Of a stretch of 64,000 bases of DNA, positions 36,501 through 44,742 are shown piece after piece. Origin of the DNA: Rugamonas sp045984285 (GTDB lineage Bacteria > Pseudomonadota > Gammaproteobacteria > Burkholderiales > Burkholderiaceae_D). Positions within the stretch are counted from its first letter, which is position 1. Each line of letters begins with the position of its first letter. The notes below the pieces were generated by a model. That model saw only the letters and a list, made by a program, of their open reading frames with translations, was not told the DNA's origin and ran no database searches. The position numbers and the translations under genes are program-made. Location of the stretch: contig NZ_JBJQIK030000004.1 of assembly GCF_045984285.3 (NCBI RefSeq), positions 62,001-126,000 on the forward strand, in the 5' to 3' direction.

Positions 36501-36599
36501 CCATACTGAATTTTTCAGGGACAGGTACTCATAGCGCAGTCGGGTCAGGTGCAAAAGTGCAGGAATCTTGACCCTTGTGTCTTCATTGAATTTGCTCAT
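33597..36599 (-). CDS. hsdR: Type I restriction endonuclease subunit HsdR
   Basis: Translocase and nuclease subunit (1000 residues). The PD-(D/E)xK nuclease is near the N terminus (RPDITLLV with Asp121, FVEVKK with Glu135 and Lys137). Walker A follows (HTQGSGKTAL, about 314-323), then the DEVH box (LDEVHRSYKPTG) and the SF2 motif TGTPLIG, then the helical C-terminal region. All catalytic motifs look intact, so restriction is probably active. First gene of the hsdR-M-S row, with weak SD upstream. Lower GC than the chromosome backbone. Confidence 0.96.
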   Translation of the reverse strand: MSKFNEDTRVKIPALLHLTRLRYEYLSLKNSVWDTRNNIFGDIFAASISRLNPGVSHADIRRTLEDIQLDLLNDDLGKAFHKRLTTRSGLRLIEFDDVNQNSFHVVTELPFVNGGDEFRPDITLLVNGLPLAFVEVKKPMNTNGVLAERERMNRRHANSKFRHFFNLVQLMVFSNNQEYDDAEPEPVQGAFYAAATYGQAHFNHFREGYAAELSTTVHELSDDTENLILTDTNYTSLKHAPEFSRNKLPDTPTNRILTSLFSRERFAFILQYAFAYLDKDTGVEKHIMRYPQIFATQAIARHLDGGARKGIVWHTQGSGKTALAYYNVRFLTNWFQQRRQVARFYFIVDRLDLLKQARDEFRLRGLSVNVIESRDEFARDIKKTVAIDNDRGEPEITVVNIQKFKDDPTVTAAQDYNVSMQRVYFLDEVHRSYKPTGSFLANLSQSDRNAIHIGLTGTPLIGEQAPSKALFGNYIHTYYYNASISDGYTLRLIREDIATQYRMQLQQTLQSVQVLQGGIAREALYAHPRFVQAMLDYILQDFRHSRIAYGKDGANIGGMVICDSSEQARELYEQFVKLSECKLTAALILHNEGDKQFREDQVKAFKNGGIDLLFVYNMLLTGFDAPRLKKLYVGRIIKDHNLLQALTRVNRRYKSFRYGYVVDFADIQSEFDKANKNYYDELTAELGDEMQHYSRLFKSADEIRTDIEAIKQALFLYSLDDAELFSQQVGQVEDRDKLLRVAKALANARELYNLIRLNGQQELMALLDFDKLRVLHNEAQHALAQLNLKAQIENAPDTSTLLNQALEDVIFRFEKLGESELKLADELKGVLRRTRETLASTQDSQDPQWIALKEELERRFKKKKLSEVSQADMRANISVLSDIERKAKALNQENTNLQTKYGGDSKYLRIHKRLLESRRVESNPVKLHEALSAIKQVVDKAVLGSRQLLGNPAFFEKQTMPIIIGKFQESLPISDVDTFDIINQLLVKEYLGQAQSKLNS

Positions 36600-36956
36600 T
36601 TAAGTATTCGCAATCCCGCGATTTTTCTTTTGGTAGATAATTGATTCTTAGGACTCTTCCGCCGAACCGAGCAGCATGCTATTGCGTAATATTCTCTCTG
36701 ATTATCCGGTCTTGTCCAGGGAAATTGAACTGTTGAACCGCGTGGCTGACGAGGATTGCACACGACGGGACAGGACTAGCCAATATGACAAGTCGTGCCG
36801 TTTTTTTGTTACGCACCTTGCTGCAAGGGTCCAACGAGCACATCGCGGGCGCCGGCAATCTCGCAACATCAACTCCAGACGCAACTGCAGCAAAGCGCGT
36901 GCGTTCAACACAAGTGCAAATGCCTACCCGATGCCTACATGGCATTAAGAAATGAA
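36600..36956. other. Gap between hsdR and the tRNA, no gene seen
   Basis: About 360 bp at the junction of island and tRNA. Short open frames on both strands (36676-36948 +, 36679-36945 -) have no SD, no recognisable motif and overlap each other. It should hold the hsdR promoter; no clear -35/-10 pair could be picked out. No integrase fragment was recognised. Confidence 0.5.
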
Positions 36957-36989
36957 CAAGGGGTTATAGGAAGAACCCATAACCCCTTG
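36957..36989 (-). terminator. Hairpin downstream of tRNA-Thr
   Basis: A perfect 11-bp inverted repeat (36957-36967 and 36979-36989, arm CAAGGGGTTAT) lies 7 bp after the tRNA 3' end on the minus strand. The T-run is poor on the tRNA strand and better (TTTTATT) on the plus strand. Probable tRNA transcript terminator. Confidence 0.55.
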
Positions 36990-36996
36990 ATTTTAT

Positions 36997-37072
<76 letters not shown>

Positions 37073-37098
37073 GTAACTTTTACGGTCGTGATTATACG

Positions 37099-37596
37099 TT
37101 ATTTGATGCGTGTGAGGGTCGGCCGTCCGCCCTTTGGAGCGCCGCCGTCGCCGCCGTCATCCGGGCCGTTGTCGTCTTCACTGCGTGGGGCTGGGGCCGG
37201 GGCGAGCGAGGGGCCGGTGGGGACGGAGGACAGTGCCGGTGCTGCGGGTTCTTCAGCCTTTGGCGCCGGGGCCGGCGCTGCGCCAACCAGCGGCTCGAAG
37301 GCCATGCCCTGGCCGTTTTCGTTGGCGTATATGGCCATTACGTTGTTGACCGGGATGTAGATCTCGCGCGACACGCCGCCGAAGCGGGCGTGGAAATGGA
37401 TCGCGTCGTTGTCCATCTTCAGGCCGGAGGTGGCGCCGTAGCTGATGTTCAGCACGATCTCGCCCTTCTTCACGTATTCCATCGGCACGGTGGTCGAGGA
37501 GTCGACCTTGACGGCCAGATAGGGCGTGTAGCCGCTGTCGGTGCACCATTCGTAGATGGCGCGCAGCATGTAGGGCTTGGTGGAGATTTCGGACAT
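37099..37596 (-). CDS. sspB: ClpXP protease specificity-enhancing factor SspB
   Basis: Adaptor that brings ssrA-tagged proteins to ClpXP. The 165-residue protein has the SspB substrate-binding domain (about 5-110; YLAVKVDSSTTVPMEYV, IVLNISYGATSGLKMDND, FHARFGGVSREIYIPVNNV). A long Ala/Pro/Asp-rich linker ends in the ClpX-binding tail (GRPTLTRIK). Downstream of sspA as usual. Confidence 0.97.
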   Translation of the reverse strand: MSEISTKPYMLRAIYEWCTDSGYTPYLAVKVDSSTTVPMEYVKKGEIVLNISYGATSGLKMDNDAIHFHARFGGVSREIYIPVNNVMAIYANENGQGMAFEPLVGAAPAPAPKAEEPAAPALSSVPTGPSLAPAPAPRSEDDNGPDDGGDGGAPKGGRPTLTRIK

Positions 37597-37645
37597 TTCG
37601 GTCGGGTTCTTTCGGTGCTGCTTTTGGCTTTGCGGCGGTACTTCT

Positions 37646-37668
37646 GGGTTCCCGCCTGCGCGGGAACG
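37646..37668. repeat. Short intergenic palindrome, type GTTCCCGC-CTGC-GCGGGAAC
   Basis: 8-bp arms (37648-37655 and 37660-37667) with loop CTGC between sspA and sspB. The same element with two base changes is at 41860-41879 in the same orientation, each followed by GAC. A dispersed REP-like sequence common in GC-rich proteobacterial gaps. Confidence 0.6.
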
Positions 37669-37734
37669 ACGCTGAGCGGCGCGGCGTAATCTGGTTAGCG
37701 ATGCTGCTGTAACCAGATTACGCGGGTGCGCGGA

Positions 37735-38346
37735 TTAGCGGCGCATCACTTTCTCGGATGGGGTCAGCGCTTCGATGTAGGCCGGACGCGAGAAGATGCG
37801 CTCGGCGTATTTCATCAGCGGGGCGGCCGTCTTCGACAGCTCAATGCCGTAGTGGTCCAGGCGCCACAGCAGCGGGGCCACGGCCACGTCCAGCATCGAG
37901 AATTCGTCGCCGAGCATGTACTTGTTCTTCAGGAACAGCGGGGCCAGCGTGGTCAGGCGGTCACGGATTTCGGCGCGGGCCTTGTCGTGGCTCTTGTCGT
38001 TCGCCTTGTTGCGCTCGCTTTCCAGCGTGTGCACGTGCACGAACAGCTCTTTCTCGAAGTTGAACAGCATCAGGCGGGCGCGGGCGCGCATCAGCGGGTC
38101 GGCCGGCATCAGCTGCGGGTGCGGGAAGCGCTCGTCGATGTATTCGTTGATGATGTTCGATTCATACAGGATGAGTTCGCGCTCGACCAGAATCGGCACC
38201 TGGCCGTAAGGATTCATGGTGGAGATGTCTTCCGGCTTGTTGAACAGGTCCACGTCGCGCACTTCAAAGTCCATGCCTTTTTCGAACAGGACCAGGCGGC
38301 AGCGCTGGGAGAATGGGCAGGTGGTGCCCGAGTATAGAACCATCAT
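37735..38346 (-). CDS. sspA: Stringent starvation protein A (glutathione S-transferase fold)
   Basis: RNA-polymerase-associated protein of the GST fold. Tandem ATGs at 38346 and 38343 follow AAGGAAC; the earlier start at 38370 is weaker. The 203-residue protein has the thioredoxin-like N domain (MVLYSGTTCPFSQRCRLVL, NPYGQVPILVERELILYESNIINEYI) and the helical C domain. Lies upstream of sspB and after petC, the common betaproteobacterial order. Confidence 0.95.
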   Translation of the reverse strand: MMVLYSGTTCPFSQRCRLVLFEKGMDFEVRDVDLFNKPEDISTMNPYGQVPILVERELILYESNIINEYIDERFPHPQLMPADPLMRARARLMLFNFEKELFVHVHTLESERNKANDKSHDKARAEIRDRLTTLAPLFLKNKYMLGDEFSMLDVAVAPLLWRLDHYGIELSKTAAPLMKYAERIFSRPAYIEALTPSEKVMRR

Positions 38347-38433
38347 TTTTTGTAGTTCCTTAAGAAACAAAGGGGACGAGACCGCGAACGGTTCGCCCCA
38401 AGAAACAGCACCGGACGAGTCCGGCGCGCGAAA

Positions 38434-39201
38434 TTATTTGACTTCTTTCCAGTACGAGGCGTTCAGGCGCCACGCGAGCAGGGCGAAGAGGGTCAGGAAC
38501 AGCACCACCCACACGCCCAGCTTTTTACGGAATTGGGCCGCCGGTTCCGCCATCCACTCCATGTAGCCAACCAGGTCGGCCACCGCGGTGTCGTACTCCA
38601 GCTTGCTCATCTTGCCTGGCGTTACCTGCTCGAAGCCCACGAACTTGTGCACCATCTTGCTTGCATCGTGGGGATCTTTTTCTTCCACCATCTTGGCGAC
38701 TTGCACGCCCTGCAGGTCCCACAGCACGTGCGGCATGGCCACGTTCGGCACCACCAGGTTGTTGAAGCCGGTTGGGCGGGTGTCGTCCTTGTAGAAGGTG
38801 CGCAGGTAAGTATACAGGTAGTCGCCGCCGGTGCCCGCCGGGCTGGCCTTGGCGCGCGCGATCACGGACAGATCGGGCGGCACCACGCCGAACCAGGCTT
38901 TGGCGTCTTTCGCCGGCATGGCGGTGGTCATCATTTCGCCCACTTTTTCGCCGGTGAACAGCAGGTTGGCCTTGATCTGTTCTTCGCTCAGGCCCAGGTC
39001 GCGCAGGCGGTTGTAGCGCATGCTCGACGCGTTGTGGCAGTTCAGGCAGTAGTTGACGAACAGCTTGGCGCCGTTCTGCAGCGCCGCCATGTTGGTGGAA
39101 CGGTCCGGTGCGCGGTCCAGCGCGTGGCCGCCTTCGCTTGCGAATGCCAAGCCCGGCACCACGAGTGCCAGGATAGCGAGCGTTTTCTTATAGAAATTCA
39201 T
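38434..39201 (-). CDS. petC: Ubiquinol-cytochrome c reductase cytochrome c1
   Basis: Heme c subunit of the bc1 complex. The 255-residue precursor has a signal peptide (cleavage near AFA-SEGG), heme-binding CLNCH (C52-H56), the Met-ligand region NVAMPHVLWDLQG and one C-terminal membrane anchor (about 228-246). Third gene of petABC. Confidence 0.97.
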   Translation of the reverse strand: MNFYKKTLAILALVVPGLAFASEGGHALDRAPDRSTNMAALQNGAKLFVNYCLNCHNASSMRYNRLRDLGLSEEQIKANLLFTGEKVGEMMTTAMPAKDAKAWFGVVPPDLSVIARAKASPAGTGGDYLYTYLRTFYKDDTRPTGFNNLVVPNVAMPHVLWDLQGVQVAKMVEEKDPHDASKMVHKFVGFEQVTPGKMSKLEYDTAVADLVGYMEWMAEPAAQFRKKLGVWVVLFLTLFALLAWRLNASYWKEVK

Positions 39202-39225
39202 TCTTGGTCCTTTGCCTCGTAGCGA

Positions 39226-40638
39226 TCAGTGCGGATGGAAAGTGACGCGGTCCGGCACTTTCTTGAACGTGCCCATGGTGCTCCACCATGGCATCAGCAG
39301 GAAGAAGGCGAAGTAGTACAGCGTGGCAACCTGCGACACGATGGTACCGATCACGCTTGGCGGCTGGGTGCCGAGGTAGCCCAGGGTCAGGAAGGCAATC
39401 GCCAGCAGGCCGTACACATACTTGTGCCAGTCTGGACGGTAGCGGATCGACTTCACCGGCGAGTGGTCCAGCCATGGCAGGAAGGCCAGGATGACCACGG
39501 AGCCGCCGAAGAACACCACGCCCCAGAATTTGGCGTCCAGCACGCTTGGCAGCATGCCGACGATGGCAACCAGTGCGATCACGGCGATGGTGGCCTTCAC
39601 CTTGAAGGACAGGCGCGACTTCAGCCACAGGAAGGCAACGTAAGCAGCCACGGCCACCATCAGCACCCACATGAAGTCCGCGGTCGTTGCGCGCAGCACC
39701 GAGTAGAACGGGGTGAAGTACCAGGTTGGGGCGATGTGCAGCGGGGTCTTCAGGGAGTCACCCGGCAGGAAGTTGTTGTATTCCAGGAAGTAGCCGCCCA
39801 TCTCCGGCGCGAAGAACACCACGCAGCTGAAGATCAGCAGGAACACGGACACGCCGAACAGGTCGTGCACGGTGTAGTAAGGGTGCGACGGGATGGAATC
39901 GACCGGGTGGCCGTCCGGGCCCAGGTTTTCCTTCACTTCGATGCCGTCCGGGTTGCTCGAACCCACTTCGTGCAGCGCGATCAGGTGGGCAGCCACCAGG
40001 CCCAGCAGCACCAGCGGAATCGCGATCACGTGGAAGGCGAAGAAGCGGTTCAGGGTTGCGTCGGACACCACGTAGTCGCCGCGGATCCACAGCGACAGGT
40101 CAGGGCCGATCAGCGGAATTGCGCCGAACAGGTTCACGATCACCTGTGCGCCCCAGTAGGACATCTGGCCCCATGGCAGCAGGTAGCCGAAGAAGGCTTC
40201 GGCCATCAGGCACAGGAAGATGGCGAAACCGAACAGCCAGATCAGCTCGCGTGGCTTACGGTAGGAACCATACAGCAGGCCGCGGGTCATGTGCAGGTAC
40301 ACAATGATGAAGAAGGCCGAGGCGCCGGTGGAGTGCATGTAGCGCACCAGCCAGCCCCATGGCACTTCGCGCATGATGTATTCCACGGAACCGAAGGCCA
40401 GGTTGGCGTCCGGCTTGTAGTGCATGGTCAGGAAGATGCCGGTAACGATCTGCAGCACCAGCACCAGCATGGCCAGCGAGCCGAAGATGTACCAGAAGTT
40501 GAAGTTCTTCGGAGCGTAGTACTTGCCCCATTGGTCGTTCCACAGCTTCGAGAGCGGGAAGCGGTCGTCGATCCAGCCTACTGCTTTCTGCGCAGCCGGT
40601 GCGTCCGCCGGGAACTTGGTCTCCTTGAAAGCGCCCAT
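39226..40638 (-). CDS. petB: Ubiquinol-cytochrome c reductase cytochrome b
   Basis: Integral membrane subunit binding two hemes b and both quinone sites. The 470-residue protein shows the typical segments: TGIFLTMHYKPD, GWLVRYMHSTGASAFF, WGQMSYWGAQVI, FFAFHVIAIPLVLLGLVAAH and the Qo-site PEMGGY (a PEWY variant). The last part (about 400-470) extends the C-terminal membrane region. Starts 2 bp after petA. Confidence 0.97.
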   Translation of the reverse strand: MGAFKETKFPADAPAAQKAVGWIDDRFPLSKLWNDQWGKYYAPKNFNFWYIFGSLAMLVLVLQIVTGIFLTMHYKPDANLAFGSVEYIMREVPWGWLVRYMHSTGASAFFIIVYLHMTRGLLYGSYRKPRELIWLFGFAIFLCLMAEAFFGYLLPWGQMSYWGAQVIVNLFGAIPLIGPDLSLWIRGDYVVSDATLNRFFAFHVIAIPLVLLGLVAAHLIALHEVGSSNPDGIEVKENLGPDGHPVDSIPSHPYYTVHDLFGVSVFLLIFSCVVFFAPEMGGYFLEYNNFLPGDSLKTPLHIAPTWYFTPFYSVLRATTADFMWVLMVAVAAYVAFLWLKSRLSFKVKATIAVIALVAIVGMLPSVLDAKFWGVVFFGGSVVILAFLPWLDHSPVKSIRYRPDWHKYVYGLLAIAFLTLGYLGTQPPSVIGTIVSQVATLYYFAFFLLMPWWSTMGTFKKVPDRVTFHPH

Positions 40639-40640
40639 TC

Positions 40641-41249
40641 TTATGCCTCGCCTTTCTCGTCTTTACCGATCACGATCTTCGTGTCGCTCAGATACATGTG
40701 ACGCGGCACTTGCAGGTTGTCCGGAGCCGGTTTGTTCTTGTACACGCGGCCGGCCATGTCGAAGGTCGAGCCATGGCATGGGCACAGGAAGCCGCCTTCC
40801 CAGTCGTCCGGCAGCGAAGGCTGCGGTCCTGGGGTGAACTTGGTGGATGGGGAGCAGCCGAGGTGGGTGCAGATGCCCACGGCCACCAGGATTTCCGGCT
40901 TGATCGAGCGGTTCTCGTTCATGCAGTATTCCGGCGTGAACTCCGCAGGGTTACGCTGGGAGTCGGCGTCAGCAACTTTGTCGTGCGTTTTTTTCAGGGA
41001 AGCGACCATCTCCGGGGTGCGCTTCAGAATCCACACTGGCTTGCCGCGCCATTCCACGGTACGCATCTCGCCTGGCTGCAGCGTAGAGATATCCACTTCA
41101 ACCGGTGCACCTGCGGCTTTGGCGCGTTCCGAAGGTTGGAACGTGCTCACCAGTACACCCGCGGTGCCCAGGCCAACTGCGCCGCCAACAGCGCAAGTGG
41201 AGCCGAGCAGCCAGCGACGGCTGGAATTGACCTGCTTTTCGTTACTCAT
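40641..41249 (-). CDS. petA: Ubiquinol-cytochrome c reductase Rieske iron-sulfur subunit
   Basis: The 202-residue subunit has a Tat-like N-terminal anchor (SSRRWLLGSTCAVGGAVGLG) and the Rieske boxes CTHLGC (C127, H129) and CPCHGS (C156, H159), with the disulfide pair C132/C158. Carries electrons from quinol to cytochrome c1. First gene of the operon. Confidence 0.97.
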   Translation of the reverse strand: MSNEKQVNSSRRWLLGSTCAVGGAVGLGTAGVLVSTFQPSERAKAAGAPVEVDISTLQPGEMRTVEWRGKPVWILKRTPEMVASLKKTHDKVADADSQRNPAEFTPEYCMNENRSIKPEILVAVGICTHLGCSPSTKFTPGPQPSLPDDWEGGFLCPCHGSTFDMAGRVYKNKPAPDNLQVPRHMYLSDTKIVIGKDEKGEA

Positions 41250-41315
41250 ACAAACCCCAATCAGTCAAAATGCGAAACTTTTGTTATGCGTCAATAGAGC
41301 TTCTAGCAACCTTAA

Positions 41316-41321
41316 ATTATA
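41316..41321 (-). promoter_or_regulatory. Candidate -10 element of the petABC operon
   Basis: TATAAT on the minus strand 67 bp before the petA start, in the gap divergent from mscL. No good -35 at the usual distance was found. Confidence 0.35.
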
Positions 41322-41428
41322 AGGCAATCGAATAACGAATTAAAGCAAAACGTTGCAATTGGCGAAAGCATCCCCATGGGAAGTCGCGAACGAGTATCAT
41401 CTGATGCAACAATTTTAAGGAGGACATC

Positions 41429-41851
41429 ATGGCAATGTTGCAAGAGTTTAAACAGTTTGCAATGAAGGGCAATGTGATCGACCTCGCAGTGGGTGTGATC
41501 ATTGGCGCCGCCTTCAGCAAGATTGTGGATTCGCTGGTGCAGGACATCATCATGCCGCCGATCGGCAAGCTGATTGGCGGGCTGGACTTCACCAATTACT
41601 ACCTGCCGCTGAACGGGCAGGATCCCACGCTGGCCCTGGCGGAGGCGAAGAAGCTGGGCGCGGTGCTGGCCTACGGTAACTTCCTCACCATCCTGCTGAA
41701 CTTCATCATCCTGGCCTTCGTCATCTTCCAGATGGTAAGGCTGGTGAACAAGGCGCGCCGTGCGGACGAGCCTGCTGTAGCGGCCGAACCTGCGCCGCCG
41801 GCCGAAGATATTATGCTGTTGCGCGAAATTCGCGATTCTTTGCGAAAATAG
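41429..41851 (+). CDS. mscL: Large-conductance mechanosensitive channel MscL
   Basis: Emergency osmotic valve. The 140-residue protein has the N-terminal amphipathic helix (MLQEFKQFAMKGN), TM1 (VIDLAVGVIIGAAFSKIVDSLV), the periplasmic loop, TM2 (YGNFLTILLNFIILAFVIFQMV) and the C-terminal helix bundle (AEDIMLLREIRDSL). Strong AAGGAGG ribosome site. It lies between petA and the HtrA gene, which are often adjacent in relatives. Confidence 0.97.
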   Translation: MAMLQEFKQFAMKGNVIDLAVGVIIGAAFSKIVDSLVQDIIMPPIGKLIGGLDFTNYYLPLNGQDPTLALAEAKKLGAVLAYGNFLTILLNFIILAFVIFQMVRLVNKARRADEPAVAAEPAPPAEDIMLLREIRDSLRK

Positions 41852-41859
41852 GGGCTTGG

Positions 41860-41879
41860 GTCCCCGCCTGCGCGGGGAC
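41860..41879. repeat. Short intergenic palindrome, second copy (GTCCCCGC-CTGC-GCGGGGAC)
   Basis: 8-bp arms with loop CTGC in the gap between mscL and the HtrA gene, matching the element at 37648-37667 except for one compensated base pair. The paired change keeps the stem intact, which hints that structure is what is kept. Confidence 0.6.
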
Positions 41880-41923
41880 GACGGCTTTGCGCCCGCCATG
41901 CGGCGCCTCTTGAATCCCACGCC

Positions 41924-43078
41924 ATGCGACGACTCTGGTTATTGTTTGCGCAAACGGTGACCATAGCCCTGGCACTGTATCTTGTGTATTACGCGGTGAA
42001 GCCCGACTTCGGGCGCACGCGTCCGGCCACCGTGCAGCAGCTCGGCACGCCTGCACAGCCGGCGGCCACAATCGAGGCGGCGCCGGTGTCATCCGCCAAC
42101 TCCTTCCGCGCGGCGGCGGGGCGGGCCATGCCGGCCGTGGTGAATATCCTCACCTCGAAGGCGGTGCAGCGCAAGCATCCGCTGATGCGTGATCCCTATT
42201 TCAAGCGCTTCTTCGGCGATCCCCAGGAAGAAGAGGACGACGACCAGAACAGCTTGGGCTCGGGCGTGATCGTGTCGCCGGACGGCTACATCCTCACCAA
42301 CAACCACGTGGTGGAGGCGGCGGACGATATCGAAGTGGTGCTGGCGGACGCGCGCAAGGCGAAGGCCAAGGTGGTGGGCACCGATCCCGAGACCGACCTC
42401 GCCGTGATCAAGATCGACCTGGACAAGCTGCCGGTGATTACGCTGGGGCATGTGGACCAGGCCAAGGTGGGCGATGTGGTGCTGGCCATCGGCAATCCCT
42501 TCGGCGTGGGGCAGACCGTCACCATGGGCATTATTTCGGCGCTGGGGCGCAACAACCTGCACATCAACCACTTCGAGAATTTTATCCAGACCGATGCGGC
42601 GATTAACTTCGGCAATTCGGGCGGAGCGCTGGTGGATACGAATGGCAACCTGCTGGGCATCAACTCGGCGATCTATTCGCAGACGGGCGGCTCGGTGGGC
42701 ATCGGCTTTGCGATTCCGGTATCGACGGCCAAGTCGGTGATGGAATCCATCCTCAAGGACGGGCATGTGGTGCGCGGCTGGATCGGCGTGGAATCGCAGG
42801 AGATCACGCCCGAGCTGGCGCAGAGCTTCGGGCTGCAGCGCGACAGCGGCGCCATTATCGCGGGCGTGGTGCGCAACGGGCCGGCGGACAAGGCGGGCAT
42901 GAAGCCGGGCGATATCCTGCTGTCGGTGGACGGCAAGTCGGTGAAGGACACCAACGACATGATCAACCTGATCGCCCAGCTGCAGCCGGGCGGCAAATCC
43001 ACCATGCGCGTGCTGCGCAAGTCGCGCGAGACCGACCTTGTCATCAATGTGGGCAAGCGCCCTCCTCCCAGAAAGTAA
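41924..43078 (+). CDS. HtrA/DegS-type periplasmic serine protease
   Basis: Trypsin-like quality-control protease (384 residues) with an N-terminal membrane anchor (about 6-24), the catalytic triad His128 (TNNHVV), Asp158 (ETDLAVIK) and Ser232 (FGNSGGAL), and one C-terminal PDZ domain (about 280-375). One anchor plus one PDZ resembles DegS; an Asp/Glu-rich loop (EEEDDD, near 102) is notable. Commonly found near petABC in betaproteobacteria. Confidence 0.94.
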   Translation: MRRLWLLFAQTVTIALALYLVYYAVKPDFGRTRPATVQQLGTPAQPAATIEAAPVSSANSFRAAAGRAMPAVVNILTSKAVQRKHPLMRDPYFKRFFGDPQEEEDDDQNSLGSGVIVSPDGYILTNNHVVEAADDIEVVLADARKAKAKVVGTDPETDLAVIKIDLDKLPVITLGHVDQAKVGDVVLAIGNPFGVGQTVTMGIISALGRNNLHINHFENFIQTDAAINFGNSGGALVDTNGNLLGINSAIYSQTGGSVGIGFAIPVSTAKSVMESILKDGHVVRGWIGVESQEITPELAQSFGLQRDSGAIIAGVVRNGPADKAGMKPGDILLSVDGKSVKDTNDMINLIAQLQPGGKSTMRVLRKSRETDLVINVGKRPPPRK

Positions 43079-43081
43079 GCT

Positions 43082-43774
43082 ATGCATTTGCGTGACCTGA
43101 ACGGCTATCTCCAGGAGCTGGCCGAGAGCAACAATCGTCCCTGGTTCATCATGAACAAGCCGCGCTACGACATCCTGCGCGAAGAATTCCTGCAGCTGGT
43201 GACGGACGTGATTGCGGAAGTGGGCAAGTTCGACCCGGCGGTGAAGTTCTGCAATCCGAAGAAGGCGATGTTCCGCATCAACCGCGACGTGCGCTTTGCG
43301 CATGACAAGAGCCCGTACAAGACCCACTTCTCGGCCGCGCTGGCGCCGAACGACCAGCGCCGTCCCACGCAGGCGGGCGGGCCGACCTACTACTTCCAGC
43401 TGAACGGCAAGGGCGAGCTGCACATCGGTGCAGGCGAATACATTCCGCCGCCACACCGGCTGAAGGCGCTGCGCAATCACATCGTGGAAGACGCGGCCGG
43501 CTTCAAAAAGGTATTGAACAACAAGGCGCTGAAAGCGCGCTATGGGACGATCCGCGAAGAAGACGGCAAGCTGCAGCGTCCGCCGAAGGGTTTCGACCCC
43601 GAGCACGAGCACATCGAGTTCATCAAGCTGAAGAGCTTCTTCGTCTGGACCGACATCAAGCTCAACCTCAACAAACCCGACGAACTGCTGCCCCTGATCG
43701 TCGCCGGCCTGAAAGACACGCTGCCACTGGTCAAGTGGATGCGTGAAGCCAAAGTCGAAGAATCCGCCGAGTAA
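43082..43774 (+). CDS. DUF2461 (TIGR02453-type) protein
   Basis: A 230-residue cytosolic protein starting 3 bp after the HtrA gene. It matches the DUF2461 family pattern: F..L..N N.R.WF...K..Y near the N terminus (ESNNRPWFIMNKPRYD), FRINRDVRFAHDKSPYKTHF, and a C-terminal KSFFVWTDIKL block. Function unknown. Confidence 0.88.
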   Translation: MHLRDLNGYLQELAESNNRPWFIMNKPRYDILREEFLQLVTDVIAEVGKFDPAVKFCNPKKAMFRINRDVRFAHDKSPYKTHFSAALAPNDQRRPTQAGGPTYYFQLNGKGELHIGAGEYIPPPHRLKALRNHIVEDAAGFKKVLNNKALKARYGTIREEDGKLQRPPKGFDPEHEHIEFIKLKSFFVWTDIKLNLNKPDELLPLIVAGLKDTLPLVKWMREAKVEESAE

Positions 43775-43791
43775 CTATTTGCGACACCTTG

Positions 43792-43847
43792 GGGTCAGGC
43801 CCCGGCTGTCAGCATGACACCATGGTGCCTGACCCCATGGTGTCATG
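43792..43847. repeat. Nested palindromic element, GGGGTCAGGC/catgacaccatgg type
   Basis: A perfect 13-bp inverted repeat (43813-43825 and 43835-43847, arm CATGACACCATGG) overlaps a second pair, GGGGTCAGGC (43792-43801) with GCCTGACCCC (43827-43836). It lies in the convergent gap after the DUF2461 gene and reaches into the 3' end of the LysR gene, supplying its last codons. REP-like element of a third sequence type in this window. Confidence 0.7.
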
Positions 43848-44741
43848 TTGCGGGCTGAGCCATTGCTCGACGAATTCGACGCAGACGCGGACTTTGGCGG
43901 AGGCGGAGAGGCGGCTGGGGTAGACGGCCCAGACGTCAGCCGGCTGCATATAGGCGGGGAGGATGCGCTGCAGGCTGCCGTTCGCCAGCGCTGCATTCAC
44001 GTCCCAGATCGAGCGCAGGATGATGCCGTGCCCGTCCAGCGCCCATTGGTGGACGATTTCGCCGTTGCTGGCCGATAGAGGCCCCGTCACCTTCACCGTT
44101 TCGCTGCCCTTTGGCCCCTCCAGCACCCAGCGGCCGAAGTCTTCGTTGCGCTCGCGGATGGCGATGCAGCGGTGCTGCGCGAGTTCGGCCAGCGTTTTCG
44201 GCTCGCCATAACGCTCCAGGTAGGACGGCGCGGCGCATAGCACGCGCTGGTTGGGCGCAATGCGGCGCGAGATCAGGTGGGGCTCGTGCACCCGGCCTAC
44301 GCGGATGTCGAGGTGGATATCCTCGGCGATCAGGTCCACTTTCCTGTCGATCAGTTCGAGCTGGATCTCCAGCGCCGGGTATTGCCGCGCCAGCGCCGAT
44401 AGCGCCGGGCCAAGCCGGTTGCGGCCGAAGCCGGAGCTGGTGCACAGGCGCAGCAGGCCGCTCGGGGCCATCTTTTCGCTCGATACGGCTTCCGCCATCT
44501 GCTCCACGTCTTCCAGGATGCGCTGCGCCCAGGTGTGCACCACCTGCCCCTGCTCCGTCAGCGTCACGGTGCGTGTGGTCCGATGCAGCAGACGCACCTG
44601 CATCGTGGCCTCCAGCACGGCAATGCGCTTGCTGACATAGGCGTTGGATACGCCCTGCTCGCGCGCAGTAGCAGCGAAGCTGCGCAGGCGGACAACGGCG
44701 CAGAATAGCGTCAGGTCTTCCAGTAAAGGTTGATTATTCAC
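43809..44741 (-). CDS. dmlR: LysR-family regulator, probable DmlR
   Basis: LysR-type regulator of 310 residues with the N-terminal helix-turn-helix (AVVRLRSFAATAREQGVSNAYVSKRIAVLE) and periplasmic-binding-protein-like effector domain. Divergent from dmlA, so by analogy with E. coli it activates D-malate use. The final 13 or so codons lie inside a palindromic repeat, so the natural C terminus has probably been replaced. A candidate operator lies at 44743-44767. Confidence 0.87.
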   Translation of the reverse strand: MNNQPLLEDLTLFCAVVRLRSFAATAREQGVSNAYVSKRIAVLEATMQVRLLHRTTRTVTLTEQGQVVHTWAQRILEDVEQMAEAVSSEKMAPSGLLRLCTSSGFGRNRLGPALSALARQYPALEIQLELIDRKVDLIAEDIHLDIRVGRVHEPHLISRRIAPNQRVLCAAPSYLERYGEPKTLAELAQHRCIAIRERNEDFGRWVLEGPKGSETVKVTGPLSASNGEIVHQWALDGHGIILRSIWDVNAALANGSLQRILPAYMQPADVWAVYPSRLSASAKVRVCVEFVEQWLSPQHDTMGSGTMVSC

Positions 44742-44742
44742 G

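Noticed and set aside
36676..36948. Overlapping short open frames on both strands between hsdR and tRNA-Thr
   Set aside because: No start signal or recognisable family; both strands cannot be coding. Could be decayed island sequence.
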